64,000 nucleotides of DNA. It comes from Streptomyces rugosispiralis. Its GTDB lineage: Bacteria; Actinomycetota; Actinomycetes; Streptomycetales; Streptomycetaceae. Numbering within the stretch: position 1 is the stretch's first letter; each line of letters opens with the position of its first letter. Made by a program: the position numbers and the translations under genes. Below the pieces are notes generated by a model that did not search any database, was not told where the DNA came from, and saw nothing but the letters and a program-made list of their open reading frames with translations. Of this stretch, positions 50,961 through 59,404 are shown in pieces. The stretch is taken from the NCBI RefSeq assembly GCF_024505145.1, contig NZ_JANIAA010000016.1, forward strand, positions 62,001-126,000, given 5' to 3'.

Positions 50961-51966
50961 GGTCGAGCTCCTCGGAGAAGTGGCAGGCGGCCGAACGCGA
51001 GGCCCCGACGGATGTGAGGCGGGGGCGCTCCTGGGCGCAGCGCTCCTGGGCCAGCGGACATCTGGCCTGGAAGACACAGCCGGCCGGCACCGCGCTGAGC
51101 TCGGGCGGGCTCCCCGGTACGGCGGGCAACGGGCGGCCCCTGACGGCGTGTTCGGGCACCGAGTCGAGCAACCCCTTGGTGTAGGGGTGGCGGGGGCGGG
51201 AGAACACCTCCGCCACCGGGCCGGTCTCCACCACATTGCCCGCGTACATCACCACGACATCGTCCGCGCGCTGCGCCACCACCGCCAGATCGTGGGTGAT
51301 CAGCACCAGCGCCATGTCCCGCTCGGTCTGCAGATCCCGCAGCAGCCGCATGATCTGCGCCTGCACGGTGACATCCAGCGCGGTCGTGGGTTCGTCGGCG
51401 ATGAGCACATCGGGGTCCAGCGCGACGGCCATCGCGATCAGCAGCCGCTGGCGCATACCGCCGGAGAACTGATGCGGATACGCGCGGGCCCGCAGCCGGG
51501 GCTCGGGGATGCCGACGCGGGTCATCAGCTCGACCGCCTTCTCCCGGGCAGCGCGGCGCGACATCCCGCGATGGATGCGGAACGGCTCGGCGAGCTGTCT
51601 GCCGACCGGCTGTACGGGGTTGAGCGCGGTCAGCGCGTCCTGGAAGACGATGGACAACACGGGACCGGCGAGCTTTCTGCGCCCCGACCGGCCCAGCCGC
51701 AGCACATCGGTGCCGGACACCTTCACGGAGCCGCCCGTCACCTCGGCCGTCGGGTCGAGCAGCCCGGCGATGGACAGCGCGGTCATCGACTTCCCGCAGC
51801 CGGACTCGCCCAGCAGCGCCAGTGTGCGCCCCTTGCGCACCTGGAAGCCGACGCCGTTCACCGCCCGGACGGTGCCGGAGGGGGTGCGCAAGTCGACGCA
51901 GAGCCCCTCGACTTCGAGCGCGGGGTGGCCGGTCCCGGCGGGCGCGGGCAGGGTGGAGGGGGTCAC
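50953..51966 (-). CDS. Peptide/nickel-type ABC transporter ATPase (OppD/DppD-like)
   Basis: 337 residues, GTG start overlapping the permease stop (GTGA). Walker A GESGCGKSM, Q-loop IVFQDALTALNP, signature FSGGMRQRLLIAMA and Walker B VLIADEPTTALD are intact. The C-terminal Cys cluster AGCVFQARCPLAQERCAQE is typical of OppD. It is the first ATPase of the operon and works with OppF as a heterodimer. Confidence 0.96.
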   Translation of the reverse strand: MTPSTLPAPAGTGHPALEVEGLCVDLRTPSGTVRAVNGVGFQVRKGRTLALLGESGCGKSMTALSIAGLLDPTAEVTGGSVKVSGTDVLRLGRSGRRKLAGPVLSIVFQDALTALNPVQPVGRQLAEPFRIHRGMSRRAAREKAVELMTRVGIPEPRLRARAYPHQFSGGMRQRLLIAMAVALDPDVLIADEPTTALDVTVQAQIMRLLRDLQTERDMALVLITHDLAVVAQRADDVVVMYAGNVVETGPVAEVFSRPRHPYTKGLLDSVPEHAVRGRPLPAVPGSPPELSAVPAGCVFQARCPLAQERCAQERPRLTSVGASRSAACHFSEELDRA

Positions 51967-52922
51967 GCGATCATCTCCGAGGGAACAGCGGCCCGGTTGC
52001 CGCGCCGCTTCCTGGGCAACGTCAGACGCCAGCGCTGGGCGGGGTCGGTGGCCAGGCGGACCCAGGCGGCGAGCACCGTGGCCGACACCGTGGTGAGCAC
52101 GATCGCGACACCCGGCAGCACGGCGATCCACCAGGCCGTCTGGAGGTACTGGCGCCCCTGCGCCACCATCAGCCCCCAGCTCACATCGGGGGGCTGGATG
52201 CCGATGCCGAGGAAGCTCAGGCTGGACTCGGTCAGCATCACGAAACAGAAGTCGAGCGTGGCCACGGTCAGCAGCGTGGGCAGCGCGATCGGCAGAATGT
52301 GCCGGTGGATGATGTTCCGGCTCGGTGTGCCGAAGGTCCGGGCCGCGTCCACGAACAGACGGCTCCTCAGCTCGGCCGACTCCGCGCGGGCGGTGCGCAG
52401 ATAGACCGGGACCCGCGCGATGGCGAGGATCAGCACGATGTTCATCGCGCTGGGCGCGAAGACATACAGCACGACCACCGCGATCAGCAGCGATGGGAAG
52501 CTGAGGATGACATCGGCGACCCGCATCGCGACGTTCTCCCGCATGCCTCCGTGGTACCCGGCCCACAGCCCCAGCGCCGAGCCGATCAGCAGCGAGCACA
52601 GCACCGCGGGCACCGCGACGGACAGCGTCGTCCCGGCGGCGTCCACCAGCCGGGCCAGCACGCTGCGCCCCAGCACATCGGTGCCGAGCAGCCCGTAGAA
52701 GCCGTGGTCGAGGGAGGGCGGGCGCAGCGAGGCGCGCAGATCCTGCCGTACGGCTCGGTCCCCGATGAACAGCCGGCCGAACAGCGCGACGAGGAACACC
52801 CCGGCCAGGATGACGGCCGCGACGGCCGCGGCCCGGTCCCGGCCGAGCAGCAGCCACCAGCGGGGCGGGCGTTGGCGCGACGGGGCGGTCACCCCAGCGG
52901 GGCGGTCGGCGGGGTCGGTCAT
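51963..52922 (-). CDS. Peptide-type ABC transporter permease (DppC/OppC-like)
   Basis: 319 residues. A cytoplasmic N-terminus precedes the first membrane segment (AAVAAVILAGVFLVALFGRL). The OppC signatures LLGTDVLGRSVLARL and VDAARTFGTPSRNIIHRHILP, the EAA-like loop that contacts the ATPases, are present. About six transmembrane segments. GAAGGAG lies six bases before the ATG; the gap to the DppB-like gene is 14 bases. Confidence 0.95.
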   Translation of the reverse strand: MTDPADRPAGVTAPSRQRPPRWWLLLGRDRAAAVAAVILAGVFLVALFGRLFIGDRAVRQDLRASLRPPSLDHGFYGLLGTDVLGRSVLARLVDAAGTTLSVAVPAVLCSLLIGSALGLWAGYHGGMRENVAMRVADVILSFPSLLIAVVVLYVFAPSAMNIVLILAIARVPVYLRTARAESAELRSRLFVDAARTFGTPSRNIIHRHILPIALPTLLTVATLDFCFVMLTESSLSFLGIGIQPPDVSWGLMVAQGRQYLQTAWWIAVLPGVAIVLTTVSATVLAAWVRLATDPAQRWRLTLPRKRRGNRAAVPSEMIA

Positions 52923-52936
52923 GGTGGCTCCTTCGC

Positions 52937-53866
52937 TCACGCCGGCACCGCCTGGCGCACTCGGGGGTCGATCAGGGCGTGGCAGACGTCGACGAGGATG
53001 TTCAGCGCGAAGATCGTCACCGCCGTGAGCAGGACGGCGGCCTGCAACACCGCGAAGTCGCGCTGCAGAATCGAGTCGATCATGAGCTTGCCGATCCCGG
53101 GCCAGCCGAAGATCGTCTCCACCACCACCGCGCCGTTGACCAGGCCGACGGTGAGGTCCCCGGCCACGGTCAGCACGGGCGTGATGGAGTTGCGCAGCGC
53201 GTGTCCGAACACCACGCGCTTGGGGTCGGCCCCCTTGCTGCGCGCGACCTTCACATACGGCGCGGACAGCGCGCCGACCATGCTGCCGCGGACCACCTGC
53301 ACCAGCACCCCGAACGGGCGGATCAGCAGAGTGGCGATGGGCAGCACCCAGATCTCCGGACCGCCCAGGGTGCCGGAGGTCGGCAGCCAGTCGAGGCCCA
53401 CCCCGAAGACCAGCACCCCCACGATCGCGAACCAGAAGTCGGGGATGCTGGCCGCCGTCATCGACAGCAGACCGGCGATCCGGTCGATGAGCGAGTTGGG
53501 CCGGTACGCGGCGAGGCTGCCGACCAGCAGCGCCCCGAGGATCGCCAGGAGCATCGTCATCCCGGCCAGTTGGAGGGTGACGGGAAACGCCTTGAGCACC
53601 ATCGACCCGGCCGACTCCCCGGTGCGCAGCGAGGTCCCGAAGTCGAGTCGCGCGGCGTTGGTGAGGTAGTCCCACAGCTGCACCGGAATGGAGTCGTCGA
53701 AGCCGTGGGCGGCGGAGAACTCCGCTCGTTGCTGCGGGGTGGCGCTCAGCGGAAGGTACAGATCGACGGGGTTGCCGGTCAGACGGGCCAGGCAGAACAC
53801 ACCCAGCACCACGAACACCAGGGGGATCGCGCTGGAGATGACGCGCTTGCGCAGGAAGGACGTCAT
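52937..53866 (-). CDS. Peptide-type ABC transporter permease (DppB/OppB-like)
   Basis: 309 residues. The N-terminal RKRVISSAIPLVFVVLGVF segment and the long periplasmic loop of DppB proteins are followed by the EAA-type loop YVKVARSKGADPKRVVFGHA (ATPase contact) and a final VETIFGWPGIGKLM motif, all standard for OppB/DppB. Six transmembrane segments are expected. The start is one base after the stop of the substrate-binding protein gene. Confidence 0.95.
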   Translation of the reverse strand: MTSFLRKRVISSAIPLVFVVLGVFCLARLTGNPVDLYLPLSATPQQRAEFSAAHGFDDSIPVQLWDYLTNAARLDFGTSLRTGESAGSMVLKAFPVTLQLAGMTMLLAILGALLVGSLAAYRPNSLIDRIAGLLSMTAASIPDFWFAIVGVLVFGVGLDWLPTSGTLGGPEIWVLPIATLLIRPFGVLVQVVRGSMVGALSAPYVKVARSKGADPKRVVFGHALRNSITPVLTVAGDLTVGLVNGAVVVETIFGWPGIGKLMIDSILQRDFAVLQAAVLLTAVTIFALNILVDVCHALIDPRVRQAVPA

Positions 53867-53867
53867 C

Positions 53868-55460
53868 TCAGCGCCTCCCCGCCTTCGCGGGGCCGACCTC
53901 GGCCAGCCGCATCTCGTCCCCGGTGGCGGAGTCCGGCCGGTACCGCACCTTCGGCGACAGCCCCAGCAGCCCGCGCATATGGGCCACATAGGCGTACTGC
54001 GCGACCGTCTCGTTCTGGTAGCCGAGCACCCCGGCGAACGCCTTCTCGCGGGCCTTGCCGGACAACGCGTCCGCCGCGGCGATGCGCCGGTCGAGCTCCT
54101 TGGTGCCGAAGGTGGACTGCGGGCCGTCGCTCACCAGGTACTGACTCGTGGTGAAGGCCGCGTCCCCGGCCTGGTTGCCGTGCATGATCAGCAGTGCCAC
54201 CGGGCCGACGTCACGGGGCAGCGGACGGAGCTGGTACTGAAGGTGGGTGGCGGTGTCCGCCATGCGAATCCGCACGTTCAGCCCCACCCGTGCCATCTCG
54301 TACTGCAGGGCCTCGGCCACTTCCGAGATCCCGGCGAACATGCCGTTGCGCGCCACGAGGGTGATCTGCCGGTGCACGGGGACGCCGTCGTCGGCGGCCT
54401 GTTTCACCAGCGCGCGGGCGGCGGCCACTCGGTACGGGGCGGGGGCCAGGTCGTCGTTGTGGCCCACCACACCGGGTGGGACGAGTTGTGCGGCGGGCTT
54501 GGCCAGCCCGCCGAGCAGGGCGTCGATGATGCCCTTACGGTCGACGGCCATGCCGATCGCCTTGCGTACCCGGATGTCGTCGAGCGGCGCCTCGCGGCCG
54601 TCCAGCCGCAGGGCGGTGGTCTCGTTGTTGGGGTAGGCCACGGTGTTGCCGGTGTCGGCGCTGGTGTGGTCCAGCGCCGTCGCGATGTCGGCCTCGCCCT
54701 TGTCGATCATCGCGGCGCGGACGCCGGCGTCGCTGCGCCAGACGTACCGGGCCCGGGGGTAGGCGGGCGCCTTCCCCCAGTAGTTCGCGTTGCGGGCGAG
54801 GGAGATGGAGACACCGGTCTGCCAGGAGGTGACGGCGTAGGGGCCGGTCCCGATCGGTATCCGCACCTTGGCCTCGGTGCTGGTGGTGCGCGGCACGATC
54901 TCGACGAAGCTGAGCCGCAGGGGGAGGATGGGGTCGGTCTTCTCGGTGGTGACGGTCAGCCGGGTGGGGCTGACGGCGTCCACTTCGAGCTTCTCGTCGC
55001 CGAAGACGTAGCCGTCCACGTTGCAGGCGAGATCGGAGTTGACGGCGCGGTCGATGGAGAAGGCGGCGTCCTCCGCCGTGAACGGCTGCCCGTTCTGGAA
55101 GGTCACACCGGAGCGGATGTCGAAGGTCCAGGTCCTGGGGCTCGTATGCCGCCACCCGGTGGCCAGCAGCGGATCCAGCTTCCCCGAGGTGGGCTCGCGT
55201 TCCACCAGCGGCTCGGTGATGTTGGAGCGGACGACGACACCGGTCGCGGTCAGCGATGACTCGCAGGGCTCCAGCGTCGGGGGCTCCTGGGTGAGGACCA
55301 CCCGCAGGGTGCGGCCGTCCGCGCTGCCGGCGTCCCCCGCGTCACTGTTCGCCACGGCGCACGCGCTGGTCAGCAGCATCGTGCCGGTCGTGAGGAGGGC
55401 GAGAACTGGATGGGCCCGGCCCCGTTCCCGGCGCGGGCTGGAGGGTACGGAGGACTTCAT
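53868..55460 (-). CDS. Extracellular substrate-binding lipoprotein of the peptide-type ABC transporter
   Basis: 530 residues. The lipobox is LLTSAC (lipidated Cys near 35), and the mature SBP family 5 fold shows LRVVLTQEPPTLEPCE, a DxxTWTFDIRSGVTFQNGQ-like element and VRKAIGMAVDRKGII. ATG at 55460 is preferred over one 19 codons upstream because the signal peptide starts here. Family 5 proteins bind peptides, nickel chelates, opines or oligosaccharides; the ligand is unknown. It heads the operon SBP-DppB-DppC-OppD-OppF-TauE. Confidence 0.95.
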   Translation of the reverse strand: MKSSVPSSPRRERGRAHPVLALLTTGTMLLTSACAVANSDAGDAGSADGRTLRVVLTQEPPTLEPCESSLTATGVVVRSNITEPLVEREPTSGKLDPLLATGWRHTSPRTWTFDIRSGVTFQNGQPFTAEDAAFSIDRAVNSDLACNVDGYVFGDEKLEVDAVSPTRLTVTTEKTDPILPLRLSFVEIVPRTTSTEAKVRIPIGTGPYAVTSWQTGVSISLARNANYWGKAPAYPRARYVWRSDAGVRAAMIDKGEADIATALDHTSADTGNTVAYPNNETTALRLDGREAPLDDIRVRKAIGMAVDRKGIIDALLGGLAKPAAQLVPPGVVGHNDDLAPAPYRVAAARALVKQAADDGVPVHRQITLVARNGMFAGISEVAEALQYEMARVGLNVRIRMADTATHLQYQLRPLPRDVGPVALLIMHGNQAGDAAFTTSQYLVSDGPQSTFGTKELDRRIAAADALSGKAREKAFAGVLGYQNETVAQYAYVAHMRGLLGLSPKVRYRPDSATGDEMRLAEVGPAKAGRR

Positions 55461-55706
55461 CGTCAGCGTATCTCCGAGGGTGCTGGCGGGTTGCCGCCCG
55501 AGAACGACAGTCGACATGGCCTGTCTACACTTACGTACCCGGTCTGCATTTGTGGACGCCGAAGCTAAACCGGAGGTGCCGGGGCGTCAAGAGATCTGAC
55601 AACAGGCCCAGGTGAGGCGGTCCTTGGCCGATGACTCCCGATCATTGACAGCCTCATACGGCACATGCACAAATGAAGACAGCGCCTATATATGAGGACG
55701 GTGGTC

Positions 55707-56756
55707 ATGGCCAGGACGGCTGCCCCCGGTGGTGACCGGGGGATGCGCATCATGCTCAACCACCGGATCCTGAGCAGGTTCGGCGAGCGGCTGCGGGCGC
55801 GGACCGAGGACCGGCACGATTGGCTGGACGTCTGCGACTGGGACGCGGCACGGATCGCCGATGCCATCGCCTCCGTCGATGTGTACGTGGGCTCACAACT
55901 CGGCGAGGACCATGCGCGCCGGGCCCAGCGCCTCCGCCTCGTCCATGTCGTCGGCGCGGGCTACGACGGCATCCCGCTGGAGGCGCTGGGGCCCGATGTG
56001 ACCGTGGCGAACACCTTTCACCACGGCGCGTCGATCGCCGAACACGTCCTGATGTGCGTGCTGATGCTGTCCCGGCGGGTGCTCACGGCCGACCGGGAGC
56101 TGCGGGCCGGACGGTGGCGGAACGTGGCCGTCGATGCCACGCTCCCCTTCGGGGACACCCTGCGGGGCCGCCGGGTCGGCGTCATCGGCTTCGGCGGGAC
56201 GGGGCGCGAGATCGGCCGGCTGTGCCAGGCGGTCGGCATGGGCGTACGGGCCGTGCGCCGCGACCCGTCGGCCCCGCTGCCGGACGATCTGCGCCCCGAC
56301 TGGGTGGGCGGCACGGACCGGCTCCCGGAACTGCTGGCGGACTCCGACATCGTCGTGGTGACCGTGCCGCTGAGCCCCGCCACCCGCGGACTGATCGGTC
56401 CGGCCGAACTCGCCGCGATGGGCCCTCGGGCCCTCCTCGTCAACGTCGCCCGTGGCCCGGTCGTACAGGAGGAGGCGCTGTACGAGGCGCTGTCGGCCGG
56501 CACCATCGCCGGGGCCGCCCTCGATGTGTGGTGGGCCGCCCCGCCCCACGCGCCGAGCCGGCTGCCGTTCCACACCCTGCCCAATGTGGTGATGACACCG
56601 CACAACTCGGGCCACACGGAGGAGACGTTCGCCGCCCGGGCCACCGATATCGCGGCGAACATCAACCGCCTGGCGGCGGGGAGCCCGCTCGGCAACGTGG
56701 TGCGCGCCGGCCGGGTGCGGGCCGTGTCCGAAGGCCCCGCGGTGGAGAGCGTCTGA
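55707..56756 (+). CDS. D-isomer-specific 2-hydroxyacid dehydrogenase
   Basis: 349 residues (ATG at 55692 or 55743 also possible). The NAD-binding GVIGFGGTGREIG, the catalytic Arg in LLVNVARGPVVQEE, and the Glu/His pair in MTPHNSGHTEETF (His codon near 56600) identify the family (glyoxylate/hydroxypyruvate, phosphoglycerate or D-lactate dehydrogenase relatives). It is divergent from the SBP-led ABC operon by about 250 bases and ends only six bases before the convergent SnoaL gene. A link to the transported compound is possible but unproven. Confidence 0.93.
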   Translation: MARTAAPGGDRGMRIMLNHRILSRFGERLRARTEDRHDWLDVCDWDAARIADAIASVDVYVGSQLGEDHARRAQRLRLVHVVGAGYDGIPLEALGPDVTVANTFHHGASIAEHVLMCVLMLSRRVLTADRELRAGRWRNVAVDATLPFGDTLRGRRVGVIGFGGTGREIGRLCQAVGMGVRAVRRDPSAPLPDDLRPDWVGGTDRLPELLADSDIVVVTVPLSPATRGLIGPAELAAMGPRALLVNVARGPVVQEEALYEALSAGTIAGAALDVWWAAPPHAPSRLPFHTLPNVVMTPHNSGHTEETFAARATDIAANINRLAAGSPLGNVVRAGRVRAVSEGPAVESV

Positions 56757-56762
56757 GGCGGC

Positions 56763-57119
56763 TCAGGGGGCGATGGTGAGGTGGCTGATCAGGCCCTGAT
56801 GGAGCGTGAAGCGATAGCGGAGGTCGACGGTGCCGCCGGGGAAGTCGCCCTCGAGCCGCTGGGTGACGGTGCGGCGGTCCGGGCCCTCGTGCTCGGCCCC
56901 GAGGAATGTGGTGGTGTAGGTGAACTCGGAGGTGGCGCGGCCCAGCCACCGCTCGATGGCCGGGATTCCCTCGTAGGTTTCGCCGTCGTCGACGACCGTC
57001 GCGTCCGGTGCCGGCGCGGTTGAGGCCGCGGACACGTCGTGCTCGTTGTGTGCCTTCAGATACCGCTTGACGGCGCCGGGCAGATCGGTGGCGTCGAGGG
57101 GCGTGGTGTGGTCGGTCAT
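56763..57119 (-). CDS. SnoaL-like / NTF2-fold protein
   Basis: 118 residues with the short helical start (DLPGAVKRYLKAHNEHDVSAA), a central VDDGETYEGIPAIERWLGRA turn and beta-sheet tail that typify the SnoaL/NTF2-like family of small isomerases and cyclases. Catalytic residues of true polyketide cyclases are not obvious. It follows the SDR gene by 82 bases on the same strand; together they are controlled by the divergent HxlR gene. Confidence 0.85.
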   Translation of the reverse strand: MTDHTTPLDATDLPGAVKRYLKAHNEHDVSAASTAPAPDATVVDDGETYEGIPAIERWLGRATSEFTYTTTFLGAEHEGPDRRTVTQRLEGDFPGGTVDLRYRFTLHQGLISHLTIAP

Positions 57120-57201
57120 GGCTGCCTCGCTGATGGTCTGCCGGACTCGCTGAGGGTCCGTCGGATGGGGATTCTCGGCCGGTTCCCGGTGGGGGCGCCG
57201 C

Positions 57202-57984
57202 TCAGACGGCGGGTACCGTGCCGCCGTCGATGACGTGCTCGGCGCCGACGATGGCGGAGGCCCGGTCGGAGACGAGGAAGGCGACGAGTTCGGCGACCTC
57301 TTCGGGCCGGTTGGGACGCCCGAGGGGGATGCCGCCGAGGGAGTCCATGAGCGACGCCAGAGCGGACTCCCGGTCACCGGTCCGCTCGGCGATGCGGTCG
57401 ATGAGCGCGTCGGCCGCGCTGGTCTGGATGAACCCGGGGGACACCGTGTTCACCCGCACCCCGAGCGGCGCCACCTGGTTGGCCAGGCCCTTGCTGTAGG
57501 TGGTGAGCGCGGCCTTGGCGGCGGCGTAGGCCAGCGTGCCGTTCCACAGTGGCATCCGCCGCTGGATCGAGGAGACATGGACCACCGCGCCCCCGCCCCG
57601 TTCGATCATGCCCGGGATCAGGGCGCGGTCCAGGCGGACGGCGCCGAGCAGATTGTGGTTGAGCTCCTGCTGCCAGATCTCCTCGGACATCGCCTCGAAG
57701 CCACCGGCGGGGGCGGCCGAGCCGCCGAGCGTATGGACCAGGATGTCCGTGCCGCCCAGCCGCCGCCGCGCCTCCCGCGCGATGTGTTCGGCGCCTTCCG
57801 GGGTGGTCAGATCGGCGCCGACGAAGTCGTCGTCGGGTACGTCCTCGGGCTTGGAGCGGGCGGTGACCAGTACGGTCGCACCGGCCGTCCGCAGCCGGGC
57901 CGCGATCGCCGCTCCGCTGCCCTTGGTGCCACCGGTGACGAGGGCGCGACGGCCGGAGAGAGAGTCATTGGGGGGTGTGGGCAA
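57202..57984 (-). CDS. Short-chain dehydrogenase/reductase
   Basis: About 260 residues from a TTG (57984) that directly precedes PTPPNDSLSGRRALVTGG; no ATG or GTG lies closer to the fold. The Rossmann motif TGGTKGSGAAIA (Ser in place of Ile), LVHTLGGSAA, HVSSIQRRMPLWN and catalytic YAAAKAAL are clear, with a C-terminal IVGAEHVIDGG cofactor-binding end. Its promoter is in the intergenic region with a long dyad shared with the divergent HxlR gene. It forms a regulated pair with the SnoaL-like gene. Confidence 0.88.
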   Translation of the reverse strand: MPTPPNDSLSGRRALVTGGTKGSGAAIAARLRTAGATVLVTARSKPEDVPDDDFVGADLTTPEGAEHIAREARRRLGGTDILVHTLGGSAAPAGGFEAMSEEIWQQELNHNLLGAVRLDRALIPGMIERGGGAVVHVSSIQRRMPLWNGTLAYAAAKAALTTYSKGLANQVAPLGVRVNTVSPGFIQTSAADALIDRIAERTGDRESALASLMDSLGGIPLGRPNRPEEVAELVAFLVSDRASAIVGAEHVIDGGTVPAV

Positions 57985-58026
57985 GGCTTGTCCGTTCCGG
58001 AATGCGCGCAGGGCGCACCCCTTGCG

Positions 58027-58065
58027 ACTGCTAAAATAGAAGCAAGTGACTTTCATATTAGCAGT
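58027..58065. promoter_or_regulatory. Candidate HxlR operator between SDR and HxlR genes
   Basis: Perfect inverted repeats ACTGCTAA (58027-58034) and TTAGCAGT (58058-58065) are separated by 23 bases, in an AT-rich region of otherwise GC-rich DNA. The site is 43 bases from the SDR start and 20 from the HxlR ATG, suiting control of both genes. Confidence 0.7.
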
Positions 58066-58084
58066 AACTCGGGAGGGTGTCGCA

Positions 58085-58609
58085 ATGGCAAGCCGGATCA
58101 GGCTGGAGGACCGTGAGTGCCCGCTGTCGACCACGGTTCAGCATGTGGGGGAGTGGTGGACGCTGCTGATCCTCCATGACGCCTTCGACGGCTATACGCG
58201 CTTCGACCAGTTCCAGCAGAGCCTGAACATCTCCACCAGCATGCTCACCACGCGGCTGAAGACCCTGGTGGCGGACGGCCTCCTGGAGCGGCGCCCCTAC
58301 CAGACCAACCCGGTGCGCCATGAGTACGTGCTGACCGAGCGCGGCCGTTCGCTGCGGCCGGTGGTCGTCGCGCTGGCCGCCTGGGGCAATCGGCACCTCG
58401 CGCCCGAGGAGCGCGCCATGATCCTGGTCGACGCCCGGACCGGCGAGGAGGCCGAGCCCGTAGTGGTGGACGCGCGCACCGGTCGGAGCCTCGACGACAG
58501 CGAGATGTACGTGTTCACCGCGGGCCCGGCCGCGAGCGAGGCGATGCGCGCCCGCTACACCGAACTCGAGCGCCGGCGACCCGCGCCCGGCTCATCCGTA
58601 TCTGAGTAG
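58085..58609 (+). CDS. HxlR family transcriptional regulator
   Basis: 174 residues; ATG with GGGAGG eight bases upstream. The family Cys near the start (EDRECPLSTTVQHVGEWWTLL) is present, as in redox- or quinone/aldehyde-sensing members. The winged helix shows FDQFQQSLNISTSMLTTRLK and a RHEYVLTERGRSLRPVVVAL wing. A C-terminal extension of about 60 residues (ILVDARTGEEAEPVVVDA) goes beyond the usual fold. It is divergent from the SDR gene and presumably regulates it. Confidence 0.93.
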   Translation: MASRIRLEDRECPLSTTVQHVGEWWTLLILHDAFDGYTRFDQFQQSLNISTSMLTTRLKTLVADGLLERRPYQTNPVRHEYVLTERGRSLRPVVVALAAWGNRHLAPEERAMILVDARTGEEAEPVVVDARTGRSLDDSEMYVFTAGPAASEAMRARYTELERRRPAPGSSVSE

Positions 58610-58639
58610 CGGAACGATACGTAGCCCCTGTGCTCGTAG

Positions 58640-59047
58640 CAGATTCCGGGTGAGCGGCGGGCGCTGCTGGTGCTGCGCGAGGTCTTCGCGGACAGGCATC
58701 GGTTCGCCGAGATCCAGGCGTCCCTCGGGGTGGCGCCCAATCTGCTCAGCGCCCGGCTGAAGCTGCTGGTCGAGGCCGGGGTGCTGGGTACGCGGACGTA
58801 TCAGGGGCCCGGCAGCAGGCATCGGCGGAGCTACCACCTGACGCGGGCCGGGGAGGAATTGCGGATCGTGCTCGCCGCGCTCCAGCAGTGGGGCGATCGC
58901 CACCGCCCCCGCCCGTCGGGTCCCTCGGCGCTCCGGCGGACGCGCTCCACGGGCGAGGCCGTGAACGTCGGGTTCGTGGACGAGGGAGGCCGCGAGGTGC
59001 CCTGCGCCGATGTGGCCTTCGTGGTCGAACCGAGGCCGGGCGACTGA
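58640..59047 (+). pseudogene. HxlR regulator remnant (N-terminus missing)
   Basis: The frame reads RRALLVLREVFADRHRFAEI, then LGVAPNLLSARLKLLVEAGVL and a RHRRSYHLTRAGEELRIVL wing, clearly HxlR, but the frame opens only a few codons before this point, after an in-frame TAG at 58637. The N-terminal helix and family Cys are missing and no start or ribosome binding site is apparent. It overlaps an SDR fragment that follows. Together they look like leftovers of an HxlR-SDR pair. Confidence 0.7.
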
Positions 59048-59388
59048 CCCGGGCGCTGGTGAACATGCTGTCACTGGCCTCCTGGGTCGGACGGCCGGGC
59101 TTCCCCGGGTACGCGGCCTCCAAGGCGGCGCAGTGGCCGCCGACGGACGCGCTGCGCCGGGCGCTGCGGGAACAGCGCACTCTCGTGATCGGCGTCCATG
59201 CCGGTTTCGTGGCCACGGACCTCAGCGCCTGGGTGGACGCACCGAAGATCAGCGCGGTCGACGTGGCCGAGCCGACCATGGAAGCCTTGGCGAACGACTG
59301 GCTGGAAGTGCTCGCCGATGAGGAGACCAGGCAGGCCAAGGCCGCCTTGTCGCACCCCCTTCACGCCGAGCCCGGCCCCGAAATGTGA
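59044..59388 (+). pseudogene. SDR C-terminal remnant
   Basis: Starting at LVNMLSLASWVGRPGFPGY, the frame continues with the catalytic YAASKAA, a loop GVHAGFVATDLSAW and ADEETRQAKAAL, the last half of an SDR of about 240 residues. The Rossmann half is absent, so this cannot be functional. It ends 16 bases before the next gene. The 5' side abuts the HxlR remnant. Confidence 0.7.
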
Positions 59389-59404
59389 GGCGAAGGCGGC
59401 GATC

